Positions 26,862 through 35,555 are shown, counted from the first letter of the stretch. The stretch is 64,000 nucleotides of DNA from Fredinandcohnia aciditolerans (GCA_003640645.1 QGHH01000017.1:37278-101277); one strand, 5' to 3'. Numbers and translations are program-made. The notes: generated by a model from the letters alone, not told the origin.

Positions 26862-26888
26862 CGTTGGTCTTGAATCAGCGCTTTTTTT
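26862..26888 (+). terminator. Terminator after trmB
   Basis: AGCGTTG pairs with CAGCGCT (one G-U), then seven T. Confidence 0.7.
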
Positions 26889-26908
26889 GTGTAAAAAGAA
26901 TGTGTTTA

Positions 26909-27478
26909 TCGTATGGCAGGTATTATGGACAAAACGGGAAAATGTTAAAGCGAAAATGCCTGATAAGGTAGGGTTTGGATGCAACTGGAAGAGTCCGTGG
27001 TATAAAGATGAAATATGGTATGGGTTTTGTATGAAAATGGAAGATGTCATAGCATAAGGTTTAGATATGGAGTGGGTTTTGTATAAACTTGGAAAAAGCC
27101 ATAGCTTAAGAATGAAATATGGTGTGACTTTTGTATAAATTTGGAAGAGTTCATTTCATAAGGTTTAGATATGGTATGGGTTTTGTATGAAAATGGAAGA
27201 TGCCATAGCATAAGGATGAAATATGGTTTGGGTTTTGTATGAATTTGGAAAAAATCATAGCATAAAGAAGAAATATGGTGTGGCTTTTGTATAACTCTGG
27301 AAAAAGCCGTTACATAAAGAAGAAATATGATATAACTATTGTATGTATTTGGAAAAAATCATTACATAAAGAAGAAATATGATATATCTTTTGTATAAAG
27401 GTGGAAGAGGTTATTGCATAAGGCCCAAATAGGGATACGTTTTGGATAAAATAGGAAAAATGCAAAGGGGGATCTTCC
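26909..27478. repeat. Array 1: 10 to 11 degenerate tandem repeats, period exactly 52 bp
   Basis: Anchors ATATG(G/A) occur at 27013, 27065, 27117, 27169, 27221, 27273, 27325 and 27377, and ATAGGG at 27429: every step is 52 bases. Weaker units extend back to 26961 and perhaps 26909. The consensus is ATATGG, N8, TTGTAT, N5, TGGAA, then ATAGCATAA near positions 37-45. Units differ at up to a third of positions without indels. No open frame, ribosome binding site or CRISPR-type spacer. It fills the gap between trmB and the converging holin-like gene. Confidence 0.92.
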
Positions 27479-27513
27479 TTTGGGGACCAAAATCAGCCCC
27501 CGCAGTTCGCTAA

Positions 27514-27798
27514 TTACTCATCTTTTTTATCCCTTACTGAGGAGATTCCGTGAATGGTGTTCTTGATGAGGTCTTCAGAAATCATGGTTGCACCTGTGAC
27601 AAGGATAGCCTGCACAACAGATTGAATAATGAAGCCATAGTAAAGAAGGCAGGCGATGATGGCGAATCCTAATTGAATCCATCTGTGGGTCCACCGTGGT
27701 ATGAAAGGAGTATCTTTAAGGATGAGCCCAATGAAATACAGTACAGGTATTAAAATAAACGCATCTTGCCGAATATAAAATTTTAAATTGAGATCCAT
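27514..27798 (-). CDS. Holin-like small membrane protein (phage holin 5_2/Hol44 type)
   Basis: Small membrane protein of 94 residues with two or three helices. Seen: MDLNLKFYIRQDAFILIPVL then YFIGLILKDTPFIPRWTHRW, then a second helix and VQAILVTGATMISEDLIKNT. The order resembles the phage holin 5_2 family. The ATG follows AAGGTG. No endolysin, tail or other phage gene is nearby, so it is an isolated copy, possibly domesticated. Family call is from memory. Confidence 0.68.
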   Translation of the reverse strand: MDLNLKFYIRQDAFILIPVLYFIGLILKDTPFIPRWTHRWIQLGFAIIACLLYYGFIIQSVVQAILVTGATMISEDLIKNTIHGISSVRDKKDE

Positions 27799-28051
27799 TT
27801 TTTCACCTTCAACATATCAAATCCTTTTTAAGATAAATTATTCCAAGTAGAAGGTATTGGTTAGTGAGAAAAGGATATTTAAAAATTATAGAGAATTATT
27901 TGACTATAACCCTATCAATATAGTATTACTAAATAGAAGGATGATTGAAAGCGATTACTAAATTATAATTACAGACATCCTGTCCTTCTCTTATTCAGAA
28001 TGATTTATTTTCAATGCAAGTAAATATGTTTTGAAATTGGAGGAAGTAAAT

Positions 28052-29026
28052 ATGTCGAATATTCCATCTATCCTAAACTCCTTAAGGTTACCTGTTATCG
28101 GTTCACCAATGTTTATCATTAGTAATCCAAATCTTGTGATTGAACAGTGTAAGGCAGGGATTGTAGGGTCGATGCCTGCACTTAACGCTAGACCCGCCTC
28201 ACAACTCGATGAATGGTTGGCTGAGATAACAGAGACGCTGGCTGATTACAATGCGAAAAATCCTGACCGCCCAGCAGCTCCATTTGCTATTAATCAAATC
28301 GTACATAGGTCAAACGATCGGCTTGAACATGATATGGAGCTATGTGTGAAATACAGGGTACCTATTATTATCACCTCACTAGGGGCTCGTGAAGAGGTGA
28401 ATGTAGCAGCTCATAGCTATGGAGGAATCGTTTTACATGACATCATTAATAATAAATTTGCACATAAGGCAATTGATAAAGGGGCGGATGGCCTAATTGC
28501 CGTCGCTTCAGGTGCAGGAGGTCATGCAGGAAGCAAGAGTCCATTTGCGTTAGTTCAGGAAATCCGTGAGTGGTTTGATGGTCCCTTAGCTTTAGCAGGG
28601 TCCATTGCATCCGGGAAGTCGATATTAGCAGCTCAAGCTATGGGAGCAGATTTTGCCTATATTGGTTCACCATTTATTGCAACACATGAGGCACGAGCAG
28701 CAGAAGACTATAAGCAAGCTATCGTTGATTGCAATTCGGATGACGTTGTGTATAGTAATTTATTTACGGGAGTTCATGGAAACTATCTTGCGCCATCCAT
28801 TCGTGCAGCAGGCTTAGATCCTGAAAATCTTCCTGAAAGCGACCCATCAACTATGAATTTTGGTGGTGATGGGAAATCAAAAGCTTGGAAAGATATTTGG
28901 GGAAGTGGTCAAGGCATTGGAGTGATTAATGAAGTAACAAGTGCAGGAAACTATATTGAAAAACTCCATCAGGAATATATTGAGGCAAGGGAAAACTTAT
29001 TGAAGACAAGTCAAGTCTTTGCCTAG
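28052..29026 (+). CDS. NAD(P)H-dependent flavin oxidoreductase / nitronate monooxygenase
   Basis: FMN-binding TIM-barrel enzyme of 324 residues in the nitronate monooxygenase (2-nitropropane dioxygenase) family. Seen: LRLPVIGSPMFIISNP, GIVGSMPALNARP, AFAINQIVHRSN-like segment, GADGLIAVASGAGGHAG, LAGSIASGKSILAAQAMGAD (partly quoted) and the FMN-phosphate strand. The active-site His is in SGAGGHAG. It oxidises nitronates such as propionate-3-nitronate. The ATG at 28052 follows GGAGGAAG; the upstream codons of the open frame lack a signal. Single gene. Confidence 0.88.
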   Translation: MSNIPSILNSLRLPVIGSPMFIISNPNLVIEQCKAGIVGSMPALNARPASQLDEWLAEITETLADYNAKNPDRPAAPFAINQIVHRSNDRLEHDMELCVKYRVPIIITSLGAREEVNVAAHSYGGIVLHDIINNKFAHKAIDKGADGLIAVASGAGGHAGSKSPFALVQEIREWFDGPLALAGSIASGKSILAAQAMGADFAYIGSPFIATHEARAAEDYKQAIVDCNSDDVVYSNLFTGVHGNYLAPSIRAAGLDPENLPESDPSTMNFGGDGKSKAWKDIWGSGQGIGVINEVTSAGNYIEKLHQEYIEARENLLKTSQVFA

Positions 29027-29121
29027 TGAGATAAATGAATTCGTGTGCTTATTCCTAAGTTGATTTTTTTATCGGAGTAAGCACTTTTTTTCATGTTTGT
29101 TGGAGGGGAGGAGGAATTACA

Positions 29122-29898
29122 GTGGACATAGCTCAGCATAACAGAAATGCTTGGGATAAGAAGGTAGAAGAGGGGGCTAGATATACTCGATCGGTGAGTA
29201 GTGATGTAATCGAAAAGAGTAAAACTGGTGAGTGGGAAATCATTGTTACAACTGAAAGATCTGTCCCAAGGCACTGGTTTCCGAAATCATTAGATGGATT
29301 GAAAATACTCTGCTTAGCGTCTGGTGGGGGACAACAAGGGCCAATCTTAGCTGCGGCTGGGGCAGACGTGACTGTTTTTGATCTATCAAAAAAACAATTA
29401 GAGCAAGATTCAAAGGTAGCAGAACGTGAAGGATTAACGCTAAAAACAGTACAAGGTGACATGTCTGACCTTAGTGAATTTGAAGATGAGTACTTTGATC
29501 TGATTGTTCATCCTGTTTCTAATTTATTTGTTAAAGATGTGCGTCCCGTCTGGAATGAAGCATCTAGAGTATTAAAAACCAATGGTATTTTGATTGCTGG
29601 GTTTACGAATCCCTTACTCTGGATTTTTGATGAAAATCAAGAAAATAATGGGATTCTAGATGTAAAACATCCTATACCATCTTCGACCCTGGATTATTTA
29701 CAAGAGGATGAAGTGCAAGATTATATCAATTCACATCAAACAATCGAATTCGCCCATACGCTGGAAGATCAAATCCAGGGACAAATTGATGCAGGGTTTG
29801 TAATATCAGGTTTTTTTGAAGATGATTTTGGAGGAAAAAGAATAGTAGATAAATATATTAAAACGTTTGTTGCTACACGAGCTATAAAGATGAAATAA
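29122..29898 (+). CDS. Class I SAM-dependent methyltransferase
   Basis: Rossmann-fold methyltransferase of 258 residues. Seen: the SAM loop LKILCLASGGGQQGPILAAA (motif I, partly quoted), acidic VTVFDLSKKQLEQD, VQGDMSDLSEF and the motif LIVHPVSNLFVKD. The N-terminus (MDIAQHNRNAWDKKVEEG) is typical of small-molecule methyltransferases. Substrate unknown. GTG start 29122 with GGGGAGGAGG upstream. Ends in a good hairpin. Confidence 0.87.
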   Translation: MDIAQHNRNAWDKKVEEGARYTRSVSSDVIEKSKTGEWEIIVTTERSVPRHWFPKSLDGLKILCLASGGGQQGPILAAAGADVTVFDLSKKQLEQDSKVAEREGLTLKTVQGDMSDLSEFEDEYFDLIVHPVSNLFVKDVRPVWNEASRVLKTNGILIAGFTNPLLWIFDENQENNGILDVKHPIPSSTLDYLQEDEVQDYINSHQTIEFAHTLEDQIQGQIDAGFVISGFFEDDFGGKRIVDKYIKTFVATRAIKMK

Positions 29899-29922
29899 AC
29901 GCTCAGAGACCTCTGAGCGTTT
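29897..29922. terminator. Bidirectional hairpin between methyltransferase and MFS genes
   Basis: AAACGCTCAGAG/CTCTGAGCGTTT perfect 12-bp stem with a two-base loop. Confidence 0.75.
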
Positions 29923-29938
29923 GTCTATACGAACTAAT

Positions 29939-31147
29939 TTATTTTTTAGCTAGTATCCCTCGTTTAACAACGTGTTTTCGTTGGTCCCCATTTAAATAGG
30001 CAGTAGCGAGTGCAACTAAGAGCAATATTCCTGTTACCGTGAAAAGCATTTGTGTAGGAAATAGGCCACCTAATACTCCTCCGATAAGCGGGCCAATCAT
30101 ACCTCCAATTTGATTTGCAGTTTGACTGAGGCTGAAAGCTCTTCCACGGAAATCTTCTGGCGTAATTTTGACGATAAGGCCATTTAAAGCAGGGAAGATC
30201 GCGCAGAAGAATACTCCATAGGTAAAACGAATTATTGAGAAGCCCCAGATTTGGGTAAAGACAATCTGCGCTAATGTGCCAATTCCAGCCCCCAGCAGCC
30301 CGATGAATAAAATTCTATGGAAACCTACTTTATCCGCCCATTTTCCCCACACAGGTGCAAACAATGCACTCGCAAGACCTGGTAATGCTATTACAAAACC
30401 TGTCAGTAATGTTGTATAGCTTGTGTGGCTTGCGATATCAGCGATGTATAGTGGTAGAATTGGGTCAATAATCATGGTAGAGCAGCTGACCATTAATGTC
30501 AGAATTAAAACAAGGAAGAATGGGCGATTGTCGATAGCGATTTTAAAATCTTTTATAACCGAACCTTTTTCCTTGTTCGCTTTGAAGTTTTCTTCTTTTA
30601 CGAAAAAGATAATTAAAATCGTTGCCAATAAGACAATAACTCCTGCGCTTGCAAAAGCCCAGCGATTACCCCATAGTTCAGCTAAACCACCGCCTAACAG
30701 TGGTCCAATAATCATCCCGGTTGCAGCTGCAGATGAAATCATGGAGAGCGCATACCCAACATTTTTCGTTGGTGTATTTGTACCGACAAGGGCAATTGAG
30801 CCTGGAATAAACCCACTTAGTAAACCTTGCATGATACGTAAACCTAAAATTTGATAAGGATTTGTAACAAATGCCATTAACGTATAAACGAGAAAAAGGG
30901 CAAAGCCAGCCCTTACAATCATTGGTTTACGTCCGTATTTGTCGGCAACTCTTCCCCAAAACGGTGTCGCAAATGCACCTGCAAAAAATGCGGCCCCATA
31001 GATTAGCCCAGACCATAATTCTGTGTGGTCGTGTACCCCGATTTCTAACAAAAAGATTGGTAAAAACGGGATAACCATCGAAAATCCTGAAGCGGTAAAA
31101 AAGACACCAATCCAAAGAACCCATAAATTTCGTTGCCAATTCGGCAT
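29939..31147 (-). CDS. MFS multidrug efflux transporter
   Basis: Drug/proton antiporter of about 402 residues and 12 helices. Seen: FFTASGFSMVIPFLPIFLLE in helix 1, GRVADKYGRKP in loop 2-3, LRIMQGLLSGFIPGSIAL in helix 4, and the repeat WGKWADKVGFHR in loop 8-9. The pattern is that of MdtG/NorA-like exporters. The ATG at 31147 (PNWQRNLW) is taken because the ATG at 31159 sits too close to AGGAG; either is possible. Single gene. Confidence 0.86.
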   Translation of the reverse strand: MPNWQRNLWVLWIGVFFTASGFSMVIPFLPIFLLEIGVHDHTELWSGLIYGAAFFAGAFATPFWGRVADKYGRKPMIVRAGFALFLVYTLMAFVTNPYQILGLRIMQGLLSGFIPGSIALVGTNTPTKNVGYALSMISSAAATGMIIGPLLGGGLAELWGNRWAFASAGVIVLLATILIIFFVKEENFKANKEKGSVIKDFKIAIDNRPFFLVLILTLMVSCSTMIIDPILPLYIADIASHTSYTTLLTGFVIALPGLASALFAPVWGKWADKVGFHRILFIGLLGAGIGTLAQIVFTQIWGFSIIRFTYGVFFCAIFPALNGLIVKITPEDFRGRAFSLSQTANQIGGMIGPLIGGVLGGLFPTQMLFTVTGILLLVALATAYLNGDQRKHVVKRGILAKK

Positions 31148-31290
31148 GATTTTTTCCATCTCCTAAAAAAGATACTTGTTTTTTTAATAGATTTATAGTA
31201 CCACAATTGTAAATTATTTTCATTAACGAAACTTTCGGTTTGTGAAATATTTTCGAAGCTAAAAAAAATACTCAAAGTCCCTGAGTATTT

Positions 31291-31581
31291 TTAGTGAGGA
31301 AAATAAATTTGTAGGATGTGTGTTCCATTTGTTAATTGAAAAAAATCACGAAAATCGGGGAGGATCTCAATTGTTTGATAGTTTATTAATGATATCGTTT
31401 GTTTCACTTCATTTTCTTTTATGAAAACGAGAGTATTATCCTCGATACATAAGCTTGAATAAAAGAATCCGTTACGTTCGGTTAATTGTCCATCCTCATA
31501 CCAATTTATTACGACCTGCTGATTGGCGTACTCCAGAAGCTTATATAGGACTGCTTTATTTTTTCCAGACGCGAAAAACAT
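31291..31581 (-). CDS. Unknown small protein overlapping the CGCGG gene
   Basis: Unrecognised protein of about 96 residues: FFASGKNKAVLYKLLEYANQ at the N-terminus, then a beta-rich middle (VVINWYEDGQLTERNGFF, LCIEDNTLVFIKENEVKQ) and TNGTHILQIYFPH at the end. The alternating strands faintly recall YolD-like proteins, which I would not press. The ATG at 31581 follows GTGGTGG and lies inside the upstream CGCGG gene, overlapping it by 26 bases, so the two are coupled. Confidence 0.6.
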   Translation of the reverse strand: MFFASGKNKAVLYKLLEYANQQVVINWYEDGQLTERNGFFYSSLCIEDNTLVFIKENEVKQTISLINYQTIEILPDFRDFFQLTNGTHILQIYFPH

Positions 31582-31813
31582 AGCCACCACACCCACATTG
31601 GTCAATAAATTGATAGGACACACTTGATTCGTACTTCCGATTTATAGCTTCTGCAAGGTAGTGAGAGGGGTTACCGAAATTTGGAGGTGTGACAAGATTG
31701 ACATAGCATCCATGTTCAGTCTCCTCAATCGCCCTTAACCCATCTTCAATTACTAAAAAAATATTGTGCTCGTAGTCCCCATGCTCCAAATCAATCGACC
31801 AATCCTTCTTCAT
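31556..31813 (-). CDS. CGCGG-motif protein (putative radical-SAM-modified RiPP family), orphan
   Basis: Small protein of about 85 residues: KKDWSIDLEHGDYEHNIFLV, then EHGCYVNLVTPPNFGNPSHY, then SVSYQFIDQCGCGGYVFRVW at the end. The CGCGG near the C-terminus and the VNLVT...FGNP block match what I remember as the CGCGG family, annotated as putative rSAM-modified peptides mainly in haloarchaea. No radical SAM gene is in this window. The ATG at 31813 is preferred (GAGGTG six bases upstream); 31819 is possible. Coupled to the overlapping gene downstream. Function open. Confidence 0.62.
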   Translation of the reverse strand: MKKDWSIDLEHGDYEHNIFLVIEDGLRAIEETEHGCYVNLVTPPNFGNPSHYLAEAINRKYESSVSYQFIDQCGCGGYVFRVWKK

Positions 31814-32000
31814 TTTCATCACCTCAACCTTATTATAATGCTTGAAAATAAACCTGAAGATGATATGAATCACAGCACAAAAAGTCCAATAAGGTTTGTT
31901 TCATTTTTATTAAGATTTTTCAGTATAATTACAAACTGGCCATTAATATTAAAAAGACATTTACAAATCAAAGACAATTGCATAAACACCCTCCATACGA

Positions 32001-32009
32001 TGCTATAAT
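32001..32009 (+). promoter_or_regulatory. Extended -10 promoter for the acyltransferase gene
   Basis: TGC-TATAAT about 28 bases before the start codon; no good -35. Confidence 0.5.
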
Positions 32010-32037
32010 ACGATAATAATAGTTTGGAGGTTTTATG

Positions 32038-33051
32038 ATGGCACATAAGCGAGAGTATTATTTTGATAACGCAAAGTTCATCTTAATATTCCTTGTTGTC
32101 TTTGGGCATTTTATTCAGCCTTTTATTGATGATCATAAAATCATCATGACAATTTACCACTTCGTATATTCGTTTCATATGCCTGCTTTTATATTAGTTT
32201 CGGGGTATTTTGCAAAGGGATTTAAGAAGGAAGGATATATTAAAAAGACGGCAAAAAAACTGTTGATTCCCTATTTAATTTTTCAGCTTATCTACACGAT
32301 TTATTATTACTACCTATATAATGGTGAATCACTTTTATTTGAGCCTTTTAATCCACAGTGGTCACTCTGGTTTTTAATTAGTCTATTTTGCTGGAATGTA
32401 ATGCTGTATGTGTACACAAAACTTCCGATGAAATGGTCGTTGACTATCGCAGTTATAGTGGGGATAGGTGTAGGATATATTCCCTTTGTGGAAAATTACC
32501 TAAGTTTATCTCGGACATTTGTCTTTTTTCCATTATTTTTGTTAGGTTTTTATTGTAAAAGAGAACATTTTTCAGCTTTGAAACGCCCGGCAGTGCAAGT
32601 GGGATCAGGAATTTTGCTTTTAGCTATTTTTATCGGTTATTATTTCGTTCCAGAGTTCAACACCGGTTGGTTGCTTGGCTCTAAGTCGTACGAAACGTTA
32701 TCTCATGTGAATCTTGGCGGATTCATTCGATTAACAGTCTACTTGGTATCAGTTGTTATGACGTTTGCCTTTTTCTCACTTTTACCGAAAAAACAGTTTT
32801 TCTTCACAAGCTGGGGCACACATACATTATATGTTTATTTACTGCACGGTTTTGTCATTAAATATTTCAGAAGTAGCGAATGGCTAGATGTTATTAACGA
32901 TACCGGAAATATTGTCATATTAGTAATTGCTTCACTTGTCTTAACGTTGTTATTATCAACGAAAACAATTCGAGCGATTACTCAACCGTTAATTGAACTT
33001 CGAATCTCCATCATCAAGAGGTTCTTTAATTTCAAACAAGAAGGCTACTAA
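32038..33051 (+). CDS. Membrane-bound acyltransferase (fucose 4-O-acetylase-like)
   Basis: Acyl_transf_3 family integral membrane protein of 337 residues with about ten helices. Seen: REYYFDNAKFILIFLVVFGHF with the catalytic-type His, YSFHMPAFILVSGYFAKG, LWFLISLFCWN, and THTLYVYLLHGFVIKYF near the end (each partly quoted). Related proteins O-acetylate sugars of the cell surface. The ATG at 32038 is 7 bases after GGAGG; 32035 is also ATG. Monocistronic. Confidence 0.87.
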   Translation: MAHKREYYFDNAKFILIFLVVFGHFIQPFIDDHKIIMTIYHFVYSFHMPAFILVSGYFAKGFKKEGYIKKTAKKLLIPYLIFQLIYTIYYYYLYNGESLLFEPFNPQWSLWFLISLFCWNVMLYVYTKLPMKWSLTIAVIVGIGVGYIPFVENYLSLSRTFVFFPLFLLGFYCKREHFSALKRPAVQVGSGILLLAIFIGYYFVPEFNTGWLLGSKSYETLSHVNLGGFIRLTVYLVSVVMTFAFFSLLPKKQFFFTSWGTHTLYVYLLHGFVIKYFRSSEWLDVINDTGNIVILVIASLVLTLLLSTKTIRAITQPLIELRISIIKRFFNFKQEGY

Positions 33052-33056
33052 TAAAA

Positions 33057-33114
33057 GGGACGTTTCTCTTGGTCTGGTCAGTACCGTAAAACCAGGTGAA
33101 ACGTCCCTTTGTGT
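33057..33114. terminator. Terminator between acyltransferase and zinc-ribbon genes
   Basis: GGGACGTTTC/GAAACGTCCC stem with a further inner pairing, then a T-rich tail. Confidence 0.8.
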
Positions 33115-33116
33115 TT

Positions 33117-33362
33117 TTACCCTTTGTAATTTTGAGCTCTTTTAATGAAGGATTGTTCATCTTCAATCAGTCCACATACACCGCACTGTACTTTGATTTC
33201 TGGTCCACGGTATGGAACATGGAAGGGATCAAGGTTTTCAGTGTATTCCTCCATAACTTCACCACTTTGCGGATCCATTTTTACGGATTTAGGCACTTGT
33301 TCAATAATATTAAATCTAGAACGATTGGTTTTACAATTAGGACATAAATAAGGACTACTCAT
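33117..33362 (-). CDS. Small zinc-ribbon protein of unknown function
   Basis: Protein of 81 residues with two cysteine pairs, [13 protein letters not shown] at the N-terminus and [12 protein letters not shown] near the C-terminus, which should form one zinc ribbon. Between them are acidic and Pro-rich residues ([17 protein letters not shown]). No name known to me. ATG start with GGAGGTG five bases upstream. Divergent from msrAB. Confidence 0.72.
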   Translation of the reverse strand: MSSPYLCPNCKTNRSRFNIIEQVPKSVKMDPQSGEVMEEYTENLDPFHVPYRGPEIKVQCGVCGLIEDEQSFIKRAQNYKG

Positions 33363-33420
33363 TCTTACACCTCCTATTTTTTACTTTTTCCAATTAATGA
33401 AATACTATGAGCGTATTTTT

Positions 33421-33447
33421 TTGAACAGACAGCAGAAATGATATAAT
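33421..33447 (+). promoter_or_regulatory. Promoter for msrAB
   Basis: TTGAAC, 15-base spacer, TATAAT preceded by TGA (extended -10). Confidence 0.55.
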
Positions 33448-33480
33448 GAAATAAAGTAAAAGGAGAAAGGAAGAGGGTAC

Positions 33481-34443
33481 ATGGAAAATACACATGAAAA
33501 AGTGGAAAAAGCAACCTTCGCTGGTGGCTGCTTCTGGTGTATGGTTAAGCCGTTTGATACACAGCCAGGAATCATTGAAGTTGTGTCAGGTTATACAGGT
33601 GGAACGAAAGAAAACCCTACGTATGAAGAGGTTTGTTCGGATACAACAGGACATTATGAGGCCGTTCAAATTACATTTAACCCAGATATTTTTCCTTATG
33701 AGAAAATAGTTGAACTCTTTTGGCAACAAATTGATCCAACAGATGCGGGTGGTCAATTTTTCGATCGTGGTGATTCCTACCGCACAGCCATTTTTTACCA
33801 TACAGACGAACAGAAAAGGATTGCTGAAGAATCAAAACAAAAACTAGCTGAAAGTGGAATTTTCACAAAACCAATCGTAACACCAATCCTTCCTGCAAAG
33901 GAATTTTACAGAGCAGAAGAATATCATCAGGATTATTATAAAAAGAAGCCTGAACACTATAATCGATATCGCAAAGGTTCAGGCAGGGACAAATTTATAA
34001 GAAAACATTGGTCTGCGAAGGAATTTGAAGAGGCTAAGAAAAGTCTGACAGAGATGCAGCATTATGTCACACAAGAACAAGGGACAGAGCCTCCGTTCCG
34101 AAATGAATTCTGGAACAACACAAAAGAAGGCATTTATGTTGATATTGTGTCGGGTAAGCCATTGTTCAGTTCATTGGACCAATATGATGCAGGCTGCGGC
34201 TGGCCAAGCTTTACAAAGGCGATTGATGCGAAAGAAATTGTTGAGGAGCTAGATACTTCTCATGGAATGATCCGTACTGAGGTAAGAAGCAATACAGCGG
34301 ATTCTCATCTTGGCCATTTATTCTATGACGGACCAGGACCAACTCGTATGCGTTATTGTATAAACTCTGCAGCACTTCGTTTCATTCGGAAGGAAGATCT
34401 TGAAAAAGAAGGCTATGGGGAGTACGTGAAACTCTTTAACTAA
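33481..34443 (+). CDS. msrAB: Fused methionine sulfoxide reductase MsrA-MsrB
   Basis: Bifunctional repair enzyme of 320 residues that reduces both epimers of methionine sulfoxide. MsrA half: FAGGCFWC with the nucleophile Cys17, [20 protein letters not shown] and [11 protein letters not shown] (partly quoted), [12 protein letters not shown]. MsrB half from about residue 180: [23 protein letters not shown] and the catalytic Cys in [12 protein letters not shown]. The MsrB zinc cysteines are absent, as in many firmicute forms. B. subtilis has the two as separate genes near ypmS; here they are one. Single gene. Confidence 0.95.
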   Translation: MENTHEKVEKATFAGGCFWCMVKPFDTQPGIIEVVSGYTGGTKENPTYEEVCSDTTGHYEAVQITFNPDIFPYEKIVELFWQQIDPTDAGGQFFDRGDSYRTAIFYHTDEQKRIAEESKQKLAESGIFTKPIVTPILPAKEFYRAEEYHQDYYKKKPEHYNRYRKGSGRDKFIRKHWSAKEFEEAKKSLTEMQHYVTQEQGTEPPFRNEFWNNTKEGIYVDIVSGKPLFSSLDQYDAGCGWPSFTKAIDAKEIVEELDTSHGMIRTEVRSNTADSHLGHLFYDGPGPTRMRYCINSAALRFIRKEDLEKEGYGEYVKLFN

Positions 34444-34504
34444 ATCGAGAGATTGCATGTCTATACAGCATGTATGAGAAAATGACTATTTTTATATTTG
34501 TTGG

Positions 34505-34533
34505 TTGACTCTGGTAATCTGCGATGATATGAT
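34505..34533 (+). promoter_or_regulatory. Promoter and long leader of the cold-shock gene
   Basis: TTGACT, 17-base spacer, TATGAT with an upstream TG. It leaves an untranslated leader of about 170 bases before the start at 34714, as expected for csp genes whose leader folds differently at low temperature. Confidence 0.75.
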
Positions 34534-34713
34534 GAAATAGACCATTTTGTTGCGTTATATAAGTTTAAAGAAAGAAAGAACGATAATTTCATTTTAGAAT
34601 CAGGCTATTCTTCTGAAGTTATATGTGAATTTGTTTTAGATTTATGTAAGTGTACAATGGTTAATTTTTCAATGCACAAATGGTTTGTGTGTTCATTTTA
34701 GGAGGCATATTTC

Positions 34714-34914
34714 ATGCAAAATGGTAAAGTAAAATGGTTTAACAGCGAAAAAGGATTCGGATTCATCGAAGTACAAGGTGGAGACGATGTTTTCGTACAC
34801 TTCTCAGCAATCCAAGGCGAAGGTTTCAAAACTTTAGAAGAAGGTCAAGAAGTTTCTTTCGAAATCGTTGAAGGTAACCGTGGACCTCAAGCGTCTAACG
34901 TAGTTAAATTATAA
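34714..34914 (+). CDS. Cold-shock protein (CspA/CspB family)
   Basis: Single-stranded nucleic-acid chaperone of 66 residues, one OB fold. Seen: [17 protein letters not shown] (RNP1), [11 protein letters not shown] (RNP2) and QASNVVKL at the end. AGGAGG lies 8 bases upstream of the ATG. Its coding sequence uses more favoured codons than its neighbours, as expected for a highly expressed gene. Followed by a strong terminator. Confidence 0.97.
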   Translation: MQNGKVKWFNSEKGFGFIEVQGGDDVFVHFSAIQGEGFKTLEEGQEVSFEIVEGNRGPQASNVVKL

Positions 34915-34930
34915 TTTAACCCATAAATAA

Positions 34931-34962
34931 AAACAGTCCTACTGAAGTAGGGCTGTTTTTTT
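34931..34962 (+). terminator. Terminator after the cold-shock gene
   Basis: ACAGTCCTACT pairs with AGTAGGGCTGT (one G-U), then seven T. Confidence 0.88.
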
Positions 34963-34981
34963 GTGGTGATTTTCGAAGTAG

Positions 34982-35010
34982 TGGGTCAGAGGGACAGGTC
35001 CGTTGTCCCA
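34982..35010. repeat. 29-bp GGGACA palindrome, copy 1
   Basis: TGGGTCAGAGGGACAGG then TCCGTTGTCCCA. One of six copies of exactly 29 bases in the window. Confidence 0.75.
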
Positions 35011-35056
35011 GATGGGTTTGTAGTTTGATTAAGGACTTAGAGTGTGCCACAAAATG

Positions 35057-35345
35057 GGTTTAGCGGTACAAGCTAGGTTGAAAAAGTTACGAGCGTGTAC
35101 CGTAAGAAAGGTTTAGTGGTACAAGCTAAGGTTGAAAAAGATTATAACGTGTACCGCAAGAAGGGTTTAGCGGTACAAGCTAGGTTGAAAAAGTTACGAG
35201 CGTGTCCCGCAAGAGAGGTTTAGTGGTACAAGCTAAGGTTGAAAAAGATTATAACGTGTACCGCAAGAAGGGTTTAGCCGTACAAGCTAGGTTGAAAAAG
35301 TTAAGAACGTGTCCCGCAAGAGAGGTTTAGTGGTACAAACTAGTG
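35057..35345. repeat. Array 3: tandem repeats of 53/54 bp, 107-bp dimer
   Basis: GGTTTAG anchors at 35057, 35110, 35164, 35217, 35271 and 35324, spaced 53, 54, 53, 54, 53. Two unit types alternate (AGCTAGGTTGAAAAAG and AGCTAAGGTTGAAAAAG), giving a 107-bp higher-order repeat. Each unit carries GCGGTACA or GTGGTACA and, further on, TGTACCGC (TGTCCCGC in some), able to form a stem. Non-coding. The rest of the 640-base gap holds the 29-bp element and a hairpin pair at 35457. Confidence 0.88.
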
Positions 35346-35456
35346 TGCTAGAAAAGTATTTAGCTAATATGATAGTGTCTATCGTCCCGTCCCGTCCCAA
35401 AAGGTGTAGCAGACTTCTGATGGCAAATTACATGTTACAAAATAGTAAGCAAACAG

Positions 35457-35535
35457 CTGAGGGTACGAAAAAGAGCTAATCGCACCCTCACAGGAAGTTC
35501 TGTAATCTACTGAAGGTACAATTAACGTCTCATCA
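35457..35535. repeat. Hairpin units like those at 20363
   Basis: CTGAGGGTACGA...TAATCGCACCCTCA at 35457, and CTGAAGGTACAATTAACG at 35510, 53 bases apart. Same motif as the tract at 20363-20515. Confidence 0.55.
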
Positions 35536-35555
35536 AACGAACTCTAGTGTAATAA

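Noticed and set aside
26909-27478. Array 1 as a CRISPR array
   Set aside because: The whole 52-bp unit is similar between copies; there is no alternation of identical repeats and unrelated spacers, and no cas genes are present. The same holds for Arrays 2 and 3.
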